A DNA stretch of 64,000 nt. It comes from Mesorhizobium sp. J428. Lineage in GTDB: Bacteria > Pseudomonadota > Alphaproteobacteria > Rhizobiales > Rhizobiaceae. The position numbers and the translations under genes were made by a program. The first letter of the stretch is position 1. Each line of letters starts with the position of its first letter. The notes under the pieces were generated by a model. That model ran no database searches, had not been told where the DNA came from, and worked only from the letters and a program-made list of their open reading frames with translations. Below, piece after piece: positions 21,618 through 29,716 of the stretch. The stretch is from NCBI RefSeq assembly GCF_024699925.1, contig NZ_JAJOMX010000001.1:1650001-1714000 (forward strand). Reading direction: 5' to 3'.

Positions 21618-21803
21618 CTACTCGCCCTGCAACTCCTCGATCAACTCGCCGAAAAGACGTTTCAGCGTCCGCACGGCCGCCTCGTCCCGGTGGACGGCCA
21701 GCCGCTCCATCTGCGCCCGGGCGCCGGCGACGATGTCCGCCTCCGGGGGCTGCGCGACAAGCCAGCACAGGAACACCTGTTCCGGCGACGGCAAGGGCCG
21801 CAT
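21618..21803 (-). CDS. Small conserved-looking ORF downstream of nrdB
   Basis: 61 residues if begun at the ATG at 21803, which overlaps the nrdB stop as TGATG; a second ATG three codons upstream (21812) would give 64. The product (PLPSPEQVFLCWLVAQPPEAD... GELIEELQGE) is hydrophilic and helical, with no signal peptide or membrane segment. I do not recognise the family. Translational coupling to nrdB and normal codon use support a real gene. It could be a small partner of ribonucleotide reductase, but nothing in the sequence shows this. Confidence 0.6.
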   Translation of the reverse strand: MRPLPSPEQVFLCWLVAQPPEADIVAGARAQMERLAVHRDEAAVRTLKRLFGELIEELQGE

Positions 21804-22920
21804 CAGTCCCATGCGAGCGCCCCGCCGTTCTGGTATTCGATGACGCGGGTCTCGAAGAAGTTCTTCTCCTTCTTGAGATCCATCGCCTCCGACATCCACG
21901 GGAACGGGTTCTCCGCCTCCGCGAACACCGGAACGAGACCGAGCTGCGCGCAGCGGCGGTTGGCGATGAAGTGCATGTACTGCTCGCACAGCGCCGCGTT
22001 CAGCCCGAGGAAACCGCGCGGGATGGTGTCCCGGCCGTAGGCTGCCTCCAGCTGCGCTGCATTGGATATCATCCCGCGCACCTCGTCCTGAAACGCCTTC
22101 GTCCACAGATGCGGGTTCTCCAGCTTGATCTGGTTGATGACGTCGATGCCGAAGTTGAGGTGGATGGATTCGTCGCGCAGGATGTATGCTGATACTGCTC
22201 GGCGATGCCGACCATCTTGTTGCGCCGCCCGAGTGACAGGATCTGGGCGAAGCCGGTGTAGAACCACATGCCCTCGAAGATCACGTAGAAGGCGACGAGG
22301 TCGCGCAGGAAGGACTGGTCGGCCTCCGGCGTGCCGGTCCGGAAGTCCGGGTTGTCGAGGTTCTGCGTGTGCTTCAGCGCCCAGGCCGCCTTGTCGGTGA
22401 TCGACGGCACCTCGCGATACATGTTGAACAGCTCGCCCTCGTCGAGGCTGAGGCTTTCCACGATATACTGGAAGGTGTGGGTGTGGATCGCCTCCTCGAA
22501 GGCCTGCCGGAGCAGATACTGCCGGCACTCGGGATTGGTCAGGTGACGGTAGATGGCGAGCACGATGTTGTTCGCCACCAGGCTTTCGGAGGCGGCGAAG
22601 AAGCCGAGGTTGCGCTTGATCATGCGCCGCTCGTCGTCGGTCAGGCCCTCGCGCGACTTCCAGAGCGCGATGTCGGCCTGCATCGACACTTCGGTCGGCA
22701 TCCAGTGATTGTTGCAGCCGGAAAGATACTTCTCCCACGCCCAGCGATACTTCAGCGGCAGCAGCTGGTTCACGTCGGCCCGCGCATTGATCATGCGCTT
22801 GTCGTCCACCGACACGCGCGCACCGCCGCGCTCGATCTCGCCAAGGCCGGTGGCGTCGACGGCGGGAGCATTGGGAATGAGATTCGCCGCGGTGGCTTTC
22901 GGTTCGGACCAGTCGAGCAT
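21803..22920 (-). pseudogene. nrdB: Ribonucleotide reductase beta subunit NrdB (class Ia), frameshifted
   Basis: Begins at ATG 22920 with AAGGAG upstream. The first about 243 codons read as class Ia small subunit: iron ligands in the [16 protein letters not shown] region and [18 protein letters not shown]. The frame breaks after GIAEQYQ; the family sequence resumes in another frame as [19 protein letters not shown] and runs to GGALAWD. Two extra bases (TG at 22187-22188 on the plus strand) explain the break: without them the join reads EQYQYILRDES, as expected. NrdB makes the tyrosyl/di-iron cofactor for NrdA and is normally essential, so an assembly or sequencing error is likely. If real, another reductase must exist elsewhere. 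Confidence 0.88.
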
Positions 22921-22953
22921 TTTCTTGTTCTCCTTGAAATTCCTTGAGCGCTC

Positions 22954-23036
22954 GGCGCCGCCTCTCATCCGGCCCTTCGGGCCATCCTCTCCGTGAACGG
23001 GGAGGGTATGCCGTCAGGCAGGTGAGGGTCGGCGCC
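22954..23036. repeat. Palindromic intergenic repeat between nrdA and nrdB
   Basis: An 83-base element bounded by inverted GGCGCCGCCTCTCA / TGAGGGTCGGCGCC arms (12 of 14 paired), with inner palindromes GGCCCTTCGGGCC and CTCTCCGTGAACGGGGAG. Elements with ATCCGGCCCTTCGGGCC are frequent in Rhizobiales intergenic regions. It can fold into a long hairpin and may set the nrdA:nrdB transcript ratio. Family membership is from memory. Confidence 0.6.
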
Positions 23037-23059
23037 GGATTGCTCGATTGCAATCAGTC

Positions 23060-25951
23060 TTACTGGCAAGCCTCGCAGTCGGGATCATCGATGGCGCAGG
23101 CCTTGCCCCACGCGGCGTCCGGATTGACGATGATCTGCTGGGACACGGGTGCCGCGGCGACCACGGCCGACACCGCATTCAGCTTGCCGTCCGTGCCCTT
23201 CAGCGTCGACTTCTCGACATGGGTCGCCGAGCGCGAGCGCAGGTAGTAGGTCGTCTTCAACCCCTTCCTCCACGCCAGGCGATACAGCTCGTCCAGCTTC
23301 TTGCCCGACGGATTGGCGATGTAGAGGTTGAGCGACTGCGCCTGGTCGATCCATTTCTGCCGGCGCGAGGCTGCCTCGATCAGCCATGCGGTGTCGATCT
23401 CGAACGCGGTCGCATAGAGCGCCTTCAGGTCGTCCGGCACACGGTCGATCTGGCCGACGGACCCGTCGAAATATTTCAGGTCCAACACCATCACCTCGTC
23501 CCACAGGCCGCGCGTCTTCAGGTCGTGGACGAGCTGCGCGTTCACGACGGTGAAGTCGCCCGACATGTTCGATTTGACGAACAGGTTCTGGTAGCCCGGC
23601 TCGATCGACTGCGACACGCCGCAGATGTTCGAGATCGTCGCGGTGGGCGCGATCGCCATCGTGTTGGAGTTGCGCATGCCGGTGGTCTTCACCCGCCTGC
23701 GCAGCGTCTCCCAGTCGAGCGTCGAGGTTGCATCCATCTCGACGCCGGGCCGCGCCTCCTCCAGCAGGCGGATGGAATCGATCGGCAGGATGCCCTTCGA
23801 CCAGAGCGAACCCTCGAAGCTCGGATAGCGCCCGCGTTCGGCGGCAAGATCCACCGAGGCGGAGATCGCATTGTAGCTGATCGCCTCCATTGAGCGATCC
23901 GCGAACTCCACCGCGGCGTCCGACGCATAGGGGATGCGCAGGACCTGCAGCGCATCCTGGAAGCCCATCAGGCCGAGACCGACGGGACGGTGCCTGAGGT
24001 TCGAGCGCCGTGCTTCCGGGATCGTGTAGAAATTGATGTCGACGACATTGTCGAGCATGCGCATCGCCGTGCCGACTGTCCTCGCCAGGCGGTCGAGGTC
24101 GAGACCCTTTTCGGTGACGTGGTTGGCAAGGTTGACGGAGCCGAGATTGCACACCGCCACCTCGTCCCTCGACGTGTTCAGCGTGATCTCGGTGCACAGG
24201 TTGGAGGAGTGCACGACGCCGACATGGCCCTGCGGCGAGCGGATGTTGCAGGGATCCTTGAACGTGATCCAGGGATGCCCTGTCTCGAACAGCATGGTGA
24301 GCATCCTGCGCCACAGGTCCACGGCGCGGACCTTGCGGAACACCTTCAAGCCGCCGGCTGCCGCCTTCGCCTCATAGGCTTCGTAGGCCGCGCGGAACGT
24401 CTTGCCGTAGAGGTCGTGCAGATCCGGCACCTCGTCGGGCGAGAACAGCGTCCATTCGGCATCGGCCTCGACGCGCTCCATGAACAGGTCGGGCACCCAA
24501 TTGGCCGTGTTCATGTCGTGCGTGCGGCGGCGGTCGTCGCCGGTGTTCTTGCGCAGGTCGAGGAACTCCTCGATGTCGACATGCCACGTCTCGAGATAGG
24601 CACAGACCGCGCCCTTGCGCTTGCCGCCCTGGTTGACCGCGATCGCGGTGTCGTTGGCGACCTTCAGGAACGGCACTACGCCCTGGCTCTCGCCATTCGT
24701 GCCTTTGATGTGAGCACCGAGCCCGCGCACCGGCGTCCAGTCGTTTCCGAGACCGCCGGAATATTTGGCGAGCAGCGCATTGTCCTTGATGCCCTTGAAG
24801 ATCGCGTCGAGGTCGTCGCCGATCGTGGTCAGGAAGCAGGAGGAGAGCTGCGGCCGGGTCGTGCCCGAATTGAACAGCGTCGGCGTCGAGGCCATGAAGT
24901 CGAACGAGGAGAGCAGGTCGTAGAACTCGATCGCCCTCGCCTCGCGGTCGATCTCGCGGATCGCCAGCCCCATCGCGACCCGCATGAAGAAGGCCTGCGG
25001 CAGCTCGAACCGCTTGCCCTTCGTGTGCAGGAAGTAACGGTCGTAGAGGGTCTGGAGGCCGAGATACTGGAAGTTCAGGTCGCGTTCCGGCTTCAGGGCC
25101 GCGCCCAGCCTGGCGAGGTCGAAGCGGCCGAGCTCCGGATCGATCAGTTCGGCTTCGATGCCCGTCTTCACGAAATCAGGGAAATAGCTCGCATAGCGCG
25201 TGGCCATGTCGGCCTGCGTCGCCAGTTCCGTCCGGCCGGAGACGAAGGACAGCGCCTCCCGCCGCAGCCGGTCGAGCAGCAGGCGGGCGGAGACGAAGGC
25301 ATAGTTCGGCTCCTGCTCGACCAGCGTGCGCGCGGCGAGGATCGGGGCGAGCGACAGTTCGTCGAGCGTGATGCCGTCGTAAAGATTGCGCCGTGCCTCG
25401 GCGAGGATCGGCTGGGCCGAGACCGCATCGAGACCGTCGCAGGCCTCTTCGACGATCCGCGCCAGCCGCGCCTCGTCCAGCGGCAGGAGCACGCCGTCCT
25501 CGGCCTTGACGTGCAGCGACGGCGCCGCCTGTTCGACGGCCGCGGCCTTCTCGGCGGCGCGCTCGCGCGCCCGTTCCTCGCGGTAGAGCACATAGGCGCG
25601 CGCTACCTTGTGATGCTCGCCGCGCATCAAGGCGAGCTCGACCTGGTCCTGCACGTCCTCGATATGGAAGATGCGACCCTCGCCCGCGCGCCTTGTCAGC
25701 GCGGAAACGACCTGCTCGGTCAGGCCTTCCACAGCATCATGGACGCGCCGCGAACCGGCCGCCGTCGAGCCCTCCACCGCCAGGAAGGCCTTGGTGAGCG
25801 CCACGGTGATCTTCGTGGGATCGAACGGCGTCAGGCCGCCGTTGCGCCGGATGACCCGGTAGCCGGGCTCGGCGTCGCGCCGCGCACCGGTGTCGAGGGA
25901 GGGTGGAACCGGTGAGGTTCCCTTGGTGTCGAGTGTCGCAGTCGCCGGCAT
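23060..25951 (-). CDS. nrdA: Ribonucleotide reductase alpha subunit NrdA (class Ia)
   Basis: 963 residues; ATG at 25951 with GGGGA upstream. An N-terminal ATP-cone begins near residue 31 (YRVIRRNGGLTPFDPTKI). Catalytic barrel: LSSCFLTTIGDDLDAIF (near 365, first active-site Cys), NLCTEI (near 590, with N-C-E of the radical site), NSNTMAIAPTATISNICGVS (near 765). The C-terminus ends in CEACQ, the redox-active Cys pair. It reduces ribonucleoside diphosphates together with NrdB. Longer than E. coli NrdA, as usual in alphaproteobacteria. The leader carries a cobalamin riboswitch, so expression should rise when B12 is scarce. Confidence 0.96.
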   Translation of the reverse strand: MPATATLDTKGTSPVPPSLDTGARRDAEPGYRVIRRNGGLTPFDPTKITVALTKAFLAVEGSTAAGSRRVHDAVEGLTEQVVSALTRRAGEGRIFHIEDVQDQVELALMRGEHHKVARAYVLYREERARERAAEKAAAVEQAAPSLHVKAEDGVLLPLDEARLARIVEEACDGLDAVSAQPILAEARRNLYDGITLDELSLAPILAARTLVEQEPNYAFVSARLLLDRLRREALSFVSGRTELATQADMATRYASYFPDFVKTGIEAELIDPELGRFDLARLGAALKPERDLNFQYLGLQTLYDRYFLHTKGKRFELPQAFFMRVAMGLAIREIDREARAIEFYDLLSSFDFMASTPTLFNSGTTRPQLSSCFLTTIGDDLDAIFKGIKDNALLAKYSGGLGNDWTPVRGLGAHIKGTNGESQGVVPFLKVANDTAIAVNQGGKRKGAVCAYLETWHVDIEEFLDLRKNTGDDRRRTHDMNTANWVPDLFMERVEADAEWTLFSPDEVPDLHDLYGKTFRAAYEAYEAKAAAGGLKVFRKVRAVDLWRRMLTMLFETGHPWITFKDPCNIRSPQGHVGVVHSSNLCTEITLNTSRDEVAVCNLGSVNLANHVTEKGLDLDRLARTVGTAMRMLDNVVDINFYTIPEARRSNLRHRPVGLGLMGFQDALQVLRIPYASDAAVEFADRSMEAISYNAISASVDLAAERGRYPSFEGSLWSKGILPIDSIRLLEEARPGVEMDATSTLDWETLRRRVKTTGMRNSNTMAIAPTATISNICGVSQSIEPGYQNLFVKSNMSGDFTVVNAQLVHDLKTRGLWDEVMVLDLKYFDGSVGQIDRVPDDLKALYATAFEIDTAWLIEAASRRQKWIDQAQSLNLYIANPSGKKLDELYRLAWRKGLKTTYYLRSRSATHVEKSTLKGTDGKLNAVSAVVAAAPVSQQIIVNPDAAWGKACAIDDPDCEACQ

Positions 25952-25956
25952 CTTTT

Positions 25957-25979
25957 CCCCGTAGGCGTTGTGGACGGGG
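25957..25979 (-). promoter_or_regulatory. Hairpin sequestering the nrdA Shine-Dalgarno
   Basis: On the minus strand CCCCGT and ACGGGG pair around an 11-base loop; the second arm contains the GGGG of the nrdA ribosome-binding site, ending 6 bases before the ATG. It lies downstream of the cobalamin aptamer and fits a translational expression platform. Pairing is visible; switching is inferred. Confidence 0.5.
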
Positions 25980-26074
25980 ATGGCGTGGAACGCATGCCGG
26001 ACGCGGGCTCCTCAAGCCGCACGCAGACACAGCGCACCGCCGGGACACCCCGCCCGTGGTTCGTTCAGATCCGT

Positions 26075-26255
26075 CACGGCAGGTCTCCTGGCTCGCAGGT
26101 CGCCGCTTTTGTCGGCCTTCCCGGCGCCGTCGGGCACCAGTGGCAAAACTCGACGCAAGCTCACTGCTTACAGTTGCGGGGGCAGCGCCGGCATTGTGAA
26201 CACGCACCGGCTTCCCTCTTAGCTTCCGAGCTGGAACGACTCGGAAGAACCATGA
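26075..26255 (-). promoter_or_regulatory. Cobalamin riboswitch (nrdA leader)
   Basis: Read on the minus strand, the conserved B12-aptamer blocks appear in order: AAGAGGGAAGCCGGTG (26219-26204 region), the CCGGCGCTGCCCCCGCAAC core with CTGTAAGCAGTGAGC (about 26190-26155), CCACTG (about 26140), GGGAAGG, and the terminal GCGAGCCAGGAGACCTGCC (about 26097-26078). This is the classic adenosylcobalamin aptamer that turns genes off when B12 is present. Here it controls a B12-independent reductase. Ends are approximate. Confidence 0.93.
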
Positions 26256-26364
26256 CCACAACATCTAGAAGGAAAGGCCCTCGGACTGTCAACAGGTCGC
26301 TTCAACTGTTGTGTGAAAGTCCGTGTCGGTTATGTTTCGCCACCGAGCCTTGGGAGAAGTGGAC

Positions 26365-27396
26365 GTGACGAAGACACGCATTGCGATTGTCGGCCTCGGC
26401 ATGGCGGTGACACCGCATGCGCGCGGACTGACGGGTTTGGCCGATACGGTCGAGGTCGCGCATGCCTATGCGCGCAGCGAAGAACGACGACAGGCTTTCG
26501 GCGCGAAATTTCCTTTTCCGCTCTGCGACAGCCTCGACACGATCCTGAACGACGACAGCGTCGAAGCGGTGGCGGTTCTCTCGCCGGCCAACACGCATCG
26601 CGACATCGCGATGCGTTGCGCGGAGGCCGGCAAGCATGTGCTGATGGAGAAGCCGCTGGAGATCACCACCGCGCGCGCCGAGGAACTTGTGGCCGCCTGC
26701 CGCAAGGCGGGGGTCAGGCTCGGTGTCGTGCTGCAGCATCGGTTCCGGCCGGCCGGGGTTAAGCTGGCGGAGATGCTGCGCGCGGGCGAACTGGGCGCCA
26801 TCGTCGGCTGTTCCACGATCATCCGGCTGTGGCGTCCCCAGTCCTACTACGACGAGCCGGGTCGCGGCACTCTGGCCCGCGACGGTGGCGGCGTGCTGAT
26901 CTCGCAGGGCATCCACACGCTCGACCTGATGCTAAGCCTCGCCGGCCCGGTCGAGGAGGTGACCGGGTTCACGACGACCACGCCGGTTCACCGCATGGAG
27001 GCGGAAGACATGGTCTGTGCGGCCGCGCGGTTCGCCAATGGTGCGATCGGCACGATCGACGCGACGACGGCCGCCTATCCCGGCTTCCCCGAGGAGATTA
27101 TCCTCACCTGCGAGAAGGGCACCGCGCTGCTGCGCGGCACCGAACTCCTCGTGCAGTTTCAGGACGGCCGGAAGATCGCCATGGAACCCGACCGCTCGGC
27201 GGGAGGCACCGGAGCCGACCCGATGGCCTTCCCGCACGACTATCACCGAGCCGTCATGGCCGATTTCGTCGAGGCGATCCGCACCGGCCGCGACCCGAAG
27301 GTGACCGGCGAGGAAGCTCTCAAGGTCCACCGCCTGATCGACGCGCTGATCGAGACCGGCCGCGCAGGCCGGCCCGTCCGCTGCGAGGCGAGCTGA
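26365..27396 (+). CDS. Gfo/Idh/MocA-family oxidoreductase
   Basis: 343 residues from a GTG with GGGAGAAG upstream; in-frame starts at 26323 (GTG) and 26332 (ATG) would add up to 14 residues but lack a good ribosome site. N-terminal Rossmann fold RIAIVGLGMAVTPHARGL (residues about 4-21) and the catalytic EKPLEITTARAEELV block (near 98). C-terminal beta-sheet domain contains the HRMEAEDMVCAAARFANGAIGTI stretch typical of sugar, inositol and related dehydrogenases. A single gene, divergent from nrdA and convergent with rtcB; substrate unknown. Confidence 0.88.
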   Translation: MTKTRIAIVGLGMAVTPHARGLTGLADTVEVAHAYARSEERRQAFGAKFPFPLCDSLDTILNDDSVEAVAVLSPANTHRDIAMRCAEAGKHVLMEKPLEITTARAEELVAACRKAGVRLGVVLQHRFRPAGVKLAEMLRAGELGAIVGCSTIIRLWRPQSYYDEPGRGTLARDGGGVLISQGIHTLDLMLSLAGPVEEVTGFTTTTPVHRMEAEDMVCAAARFANGAIGTIDATTAAYPGFPEEIILTCEKGTALLRGTELLVQFQDGRKIAMEPDRSAGGTGADPMAFPHDYHRAVMADFVEAIRTGRDPKVTGEEALKVHRLIDALIETGRAGRPVRCEAS

Positions 27397-27485
27397 CGGT
27401 AATCGCCTGCAGCAGGCCGCTTACTTCCGGGTCGAGAAGCGGATCATTCTCATCCCCCCACACAGTTCTGGATGGTGCTTGCTCA

Positions 27486-28892
27486 TCAGGAACGCAGCAG
27501 CCGCTTCTTCCGCCAAGGCGCGTTGGCCTCCCAGTCGCCGGCCATGATGCAGCCATAGGGCAGCACTTCGTCGACGATCTCGGCAAGGCCATAGTCCTCG
27601 ATCTGCCGACGGACGGCGGACGCGCTCTTGTAGGCGCTCGGCAGTTCCGAGATGTCGGTGACACCCGAAAAGAACCGCGCGTCGATGCCCTTCGTTTCCT
27701 CGGCGAAGATCTCCTCGACGCTCCGGTGGCCCTGAAGCCGCTTGTGCTGGGTGCGCGAGAAGTTGCGCCCCGCGCCGTGCGGCGAGAAGCCCAATCCATG
27801 CGCTGCATCCTTTCCGCGCGCGATCAGCACCGGCTCCGCCATATTGAGCGGGATGAGCGTCAGGTCGGTCGCGTCGTCCGCCCAGTTATCGAAGGCGGGC
27901 GTCGCTCCCTTGCCGTGGTAGAACAGGCCGTCCGTGCGCCGGAAGACGAAATTGTGCTCGTTCCAGAACCGGTCGCCGACCTTGGCGGAAAGACGCTCCG
28001 CCGCGAGGTCGTGGATCAGTTCGTGGTTCGCCTTCGTCCAGGCGCGGATCGTCTGCAGCGCGTCCCAGTAGCTCTCGCCTTCCTGCGTGTCGGCGGGAAT
28101 CCAGGCGTTCTGGGGCAGGGTCGCCGGCGACAGCCGCCTGCGGAAGTCCTCTGCGATCTTCATGCCGCGGGAATAGAGCCGTGCGCCCGGCGCCCGCGAA
28201 CCGTGATGGGTCACAAGCGCCGTCTCGCCGGTCGACTTCAGCGTGCCGACGAAGGCGAAGTGGTTGCCGTCGCCCTGCGTACCGAAATGCTCGATCGCCA
28301 CGCTCATGTTGTCGCGCAGATAAGGATTGGCGTCGATTCGCGCGGCAAGCTCCGCCGGCGGCCGAATCTGCTGGCCGCGCGGCCGCCCGCCGGGTCCGAA
28401 ATGCGTCACCGCATGGACCGCGTCGAGCAGGGCGGCAGGCGACACGCCCGGAAAGATCGAGATCGCCATCGAGCAGCAGATGTCGGCCGAGTGCATGCCG
28501 GGATGAATGGCCTCGGAGACCACCACGCCTCCGACCGGAATCGTCCCAAGAGGGCCCGCCGGGCAGGCGTCGGGCATGATCGCGCCGGCGCGCACCACCG
28601 GCGTGCGCATCAGCACGCGCATGGAGTTGCTCACAGCCGCGACGTTCGCCGCCTCGTGGTCGTTCTCGGCCGCGATGTTGACGTGGAACGACACCGCGTC
28701 CTGCGCATGCAGCGGGATCGCCGGCGGCGGCTCGAAAGCTCGCGCAGCCGCGATCGCCTCGGCATGGGAGCCGCCGCGCGCGAGCACCTCGTTGCCGGCC
28801 GCCAGCGCGTCACGGAACCACTTGCCCTGCGCCAGTCCGGCGTCGATCAGATCCTGTCCACTCAGCACGTCAACCATCTCATCCATCCACAT
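27486..28892 (-). CDS. rtcB: RNA-splicing ligase RtcB
   Basis: 468 residues. RtcB joins a 2',3'-cyclic phosphate (via 3'-phosphate) to a 5'-OH RNA end using GTP and Mn2+. Motifs: HPGMHSADICCSMAI (near residue 130; metal Cys in the place of DIGCGM), GDGNHFAFVG (near 208), VTHHGSRAPGARLYSRGM (near 228) and SPHGAGRNFSRTQHKRL (near 370; the His that takes GMP). Several ATG codons cluster at the start (28892, 28886, 28877), so the exact start is uncertain. It is the distal gene after rsr and the Y RNA array; no rtcA cyclase is seen. The role is repair of cleaved RNAs such as tRNAs. Confidence 0.94.
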   Translation of the reverse strand: MWMDEMVDVLSGQDLIDAGLAQGKWFRDALAAGNEVLARGGSHAEAIAAARAFEPPPAIPLHAQDAVSFHVNIAAENDHEAANVAAVSNSMRVLMRTPVVRAGAIMPDACPAGPLGTIPVGGVVVSEAIHPGMHSADICCSMAISIFPGVSPAALLDAVHAVTHFGPGGRPRGQQIRPPAELAARIDANPYLRDNMSVAIEHFGTQGDGNHFAFVGTLKSTGETALVTHHGSRAPGARLYSRGMKIAEDFRRRLSPATLPQNAWIPADTQEGESYWDALQTIRAWTKANHELIHDLAAERLSAKVGDRFWNEHNFVFRRTDGLFYHGKGATPAFDNWADDATDLTLIPLNMAEPVLIARGKDAAHGLGFSPHGAGRNFSRTQHKRLQGHRSVEEIFAEETKGIDARFFSGVTDISELPSAYKSASAVRRQIEDYGLAEIVDEVLPYGCIMAGDWEANAPWRKKRLLRS

Positions 28893-28909
28893 TCATCCGT
28901 TCATTCAGT

Positions 28910-29044
28910 CCAGCGACGGCAAGGGTTGCGAGACGATTTTCCGCCACTTCGCCAGGAACGAAGGGAGGTCTCGATCCTCCACGCCTTTCGGCCACCCCGT
29001 GAGGGGCTGCGTCTACCTGTAGTCCCGCCGGCATCCGGCGCTGG
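28910..29044 (-). ncRNA. Y RNA 7: Leu-tRNA-like class II mimic
   Basis: Outer stem CCAGCG/CGCTGG, then the conserved internal loop strands GGATGCC and CCCTTGCCG, then inner helix GCGGGAC/GTCTCGC. The tRNA-like domain is circularly permuted and opened in the D-loop: it begins with GGTAGACGCAGC (3' side of a Leu-type D-arm), a CCCC/GGGG arm, a GCC-GAAA-GGC variable arm, a T-arm GGAGG-ATCGAGA-CCTCC, acceptor CTTCG/CGAAG closed by TTCCTGG, and ends GTGGCGGAA (5' side of a Leu-type D-arm). The 3' strand motif deviates little from the other units; the 5' motif (GCCGGATG) deviates most. Confidence 0.75.
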
Positions 29045-29054
29045 TATCGATGGT

Positions 29055-29151
29055 CGGACGACAAGAGGCTGCAGGACTCTCGACAGGCCTTTCGGCCCGT
29101 CGGGCGGATTCGAACCGCCATTACCGATGTAGTCCTGCACGCATTCGTCCT
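29055..29151 (-). ncRNA. Y RNA 6: minimal T-arm unit
   Basis: Outer stem GGACGA/TCGTCC containing GACGAATGC, opposite CTCTTGTCG. Inner helix TGCAGGAC/GTCCTGCA is a perfect 8 bp. T-arm GGCGG-TTCGAAT-CCGCC, then a 9-bp acceptor-like helix CGACGGGCC/GGCCTGTCG closed by a GAAA tetraloop. No D-arm is left, making this the smallest unit (97 nt). Confidence 0.8.
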
Positions 29152-29156
29152 TCCGG

Positions 29157-29289
29157 GTTGGCGACAAGAAACGTCACGACGGTTTCTGAGCTACTTCGCA
29201 CCTATACGGATGCGAGGGGCGACTTGAACGCCCGACCTCCCGGCCGAAGCAGGGTGCTCTATCCTGTAGTCCTGACTGCATTCGCCCTT
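29157..29289 (-). ncRNA. Y RNA 5: tRNA mimic opened in the D-loop
   Basis: Outer stem GGCGA/TCGCC with GGCGAATGC opposite TTCTTGTCG; inner helix GTCAGGAC/GTCGTGAC (one mismatch). The insert starts GGATAGAGCA (3' D-arm), then an arm CCC...GGG, AGGTC variable loop, T-arm GGGCG-TTCAAGT-CGCCC, acceptor TCGCA/TGCGA, and ends TAGCTCAG (5' D-arm). GCTC and GAGC at its two ends can restore the D-stem, so the tRNA is complete but cut in the D-loop. Confidence 0.8.
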
Positions 29290-29295
29290 CCATGC

Positions 29296-29420
29296 CTGGC
29301 GGCAAGGATCGGCAGGACCGATCTGCTGCGCTACCGCGGTTGCCTGCGGGGGTGAATCGAACACCCGACCTCCCGCTCGAAAGCGGGCGCGCTACCTGTA
29401 GTCCTGCCTGCATCCGCCAA
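29296..29420 (-). ncRNA. Y RNA 4: Pro-tRNA-like mimic opened in the D-loop
   Basis: Outer stem TGGCGG/CCGCCA; GGCGGATGC opposite ATCCTTGCCG; inner helix GGCAGGAC/GTCCTGCC, 8 perfect pairs. Insert: GGTAGCGC (3' D-arm), anticodon-arm-like CCCGCT-TTCG-AGCGGG, AGGTC, T-arm GGGTG-TTCGATT-CACCC, acceptor CCGC/GCGG with loop, and TAGCGCAGC (5' D-arm). The GGTAGCGCGCC...GAGCGGGAGGTC order is like bacterial tRNA-Pro. Confidence 0.8.
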
Positions 29421-29430
29421 TGCATTTAGT

Positions 29431-29556
29431 GAGCGGCGACAAGGATGACGAAACTCCGGGAACCCCGCTCATGCCAGAGAGCGCCTGCGAGGTGGGGAGT
29501 CGAACCCCACGGGCAGTCCCGCCTTCGATGCTGTAGTTCCGTCTGCATTCGCCGCG
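29431..29556 (-). ncRNA. Y RNA 3: mimic with class II-like variable arm
   Basis: Outer stem GCGGCGA/TCGCCGC (7 perfect pairs) with GGCGAATGC opposite ATCCTTGTCG; inner helix GACGGAAC/GTTTCGTC (8 pairs, one G-T). T-arm TGGGG-TTCGACT-CCCCA preceded by a GGC...GCC hairpin resembling a class II variable arm. The acceptor strand CCTCGC can pair with GCGGGG across a larger loop; the D-arm is degenerate. Confidence 0.8.
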
Positions 29557-29561
29557 ATAGG

Positions 29562-29675
29562 AGGCGTGACGACAAGGTGTCGCGGAACGTTGCTATCCAA
29601 TCAGCTACGACGTCTCTCGACCTCGGCGGGAATCGAACCCGCATACATGTAGTTCCGCGTTCATTCGTCACGCAG
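29562..29675 (-). ncRNA. Y RNA 2: canonical YrlA-like tRNA mimic
   Basis: The cleanest unit. Outer stem GCGTGACGA/TCGTCACGC (9 perfect pairs) with GACGAATG opposite CACCTTGTCG; inner helix GCGGAAC/GTTCCGC (7 perfect). T-arm GCGGG-TTCGATT-CCCGC; acceptor CGAGGTC/GACGTCG (6 of 7) closed by GAGA; then TA and D-arm GCT-GATTGGAT-AGC. No anticodon arm. T half first, D half second: a circularly permuted tRNA, as described for bacterial YrlA. Confidence 0.88.
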
Positions 29676-29716
29676 TGATATTGTCTCCTTTTTCCAGTCT
29701 CTTTGGCAATCCCGAT

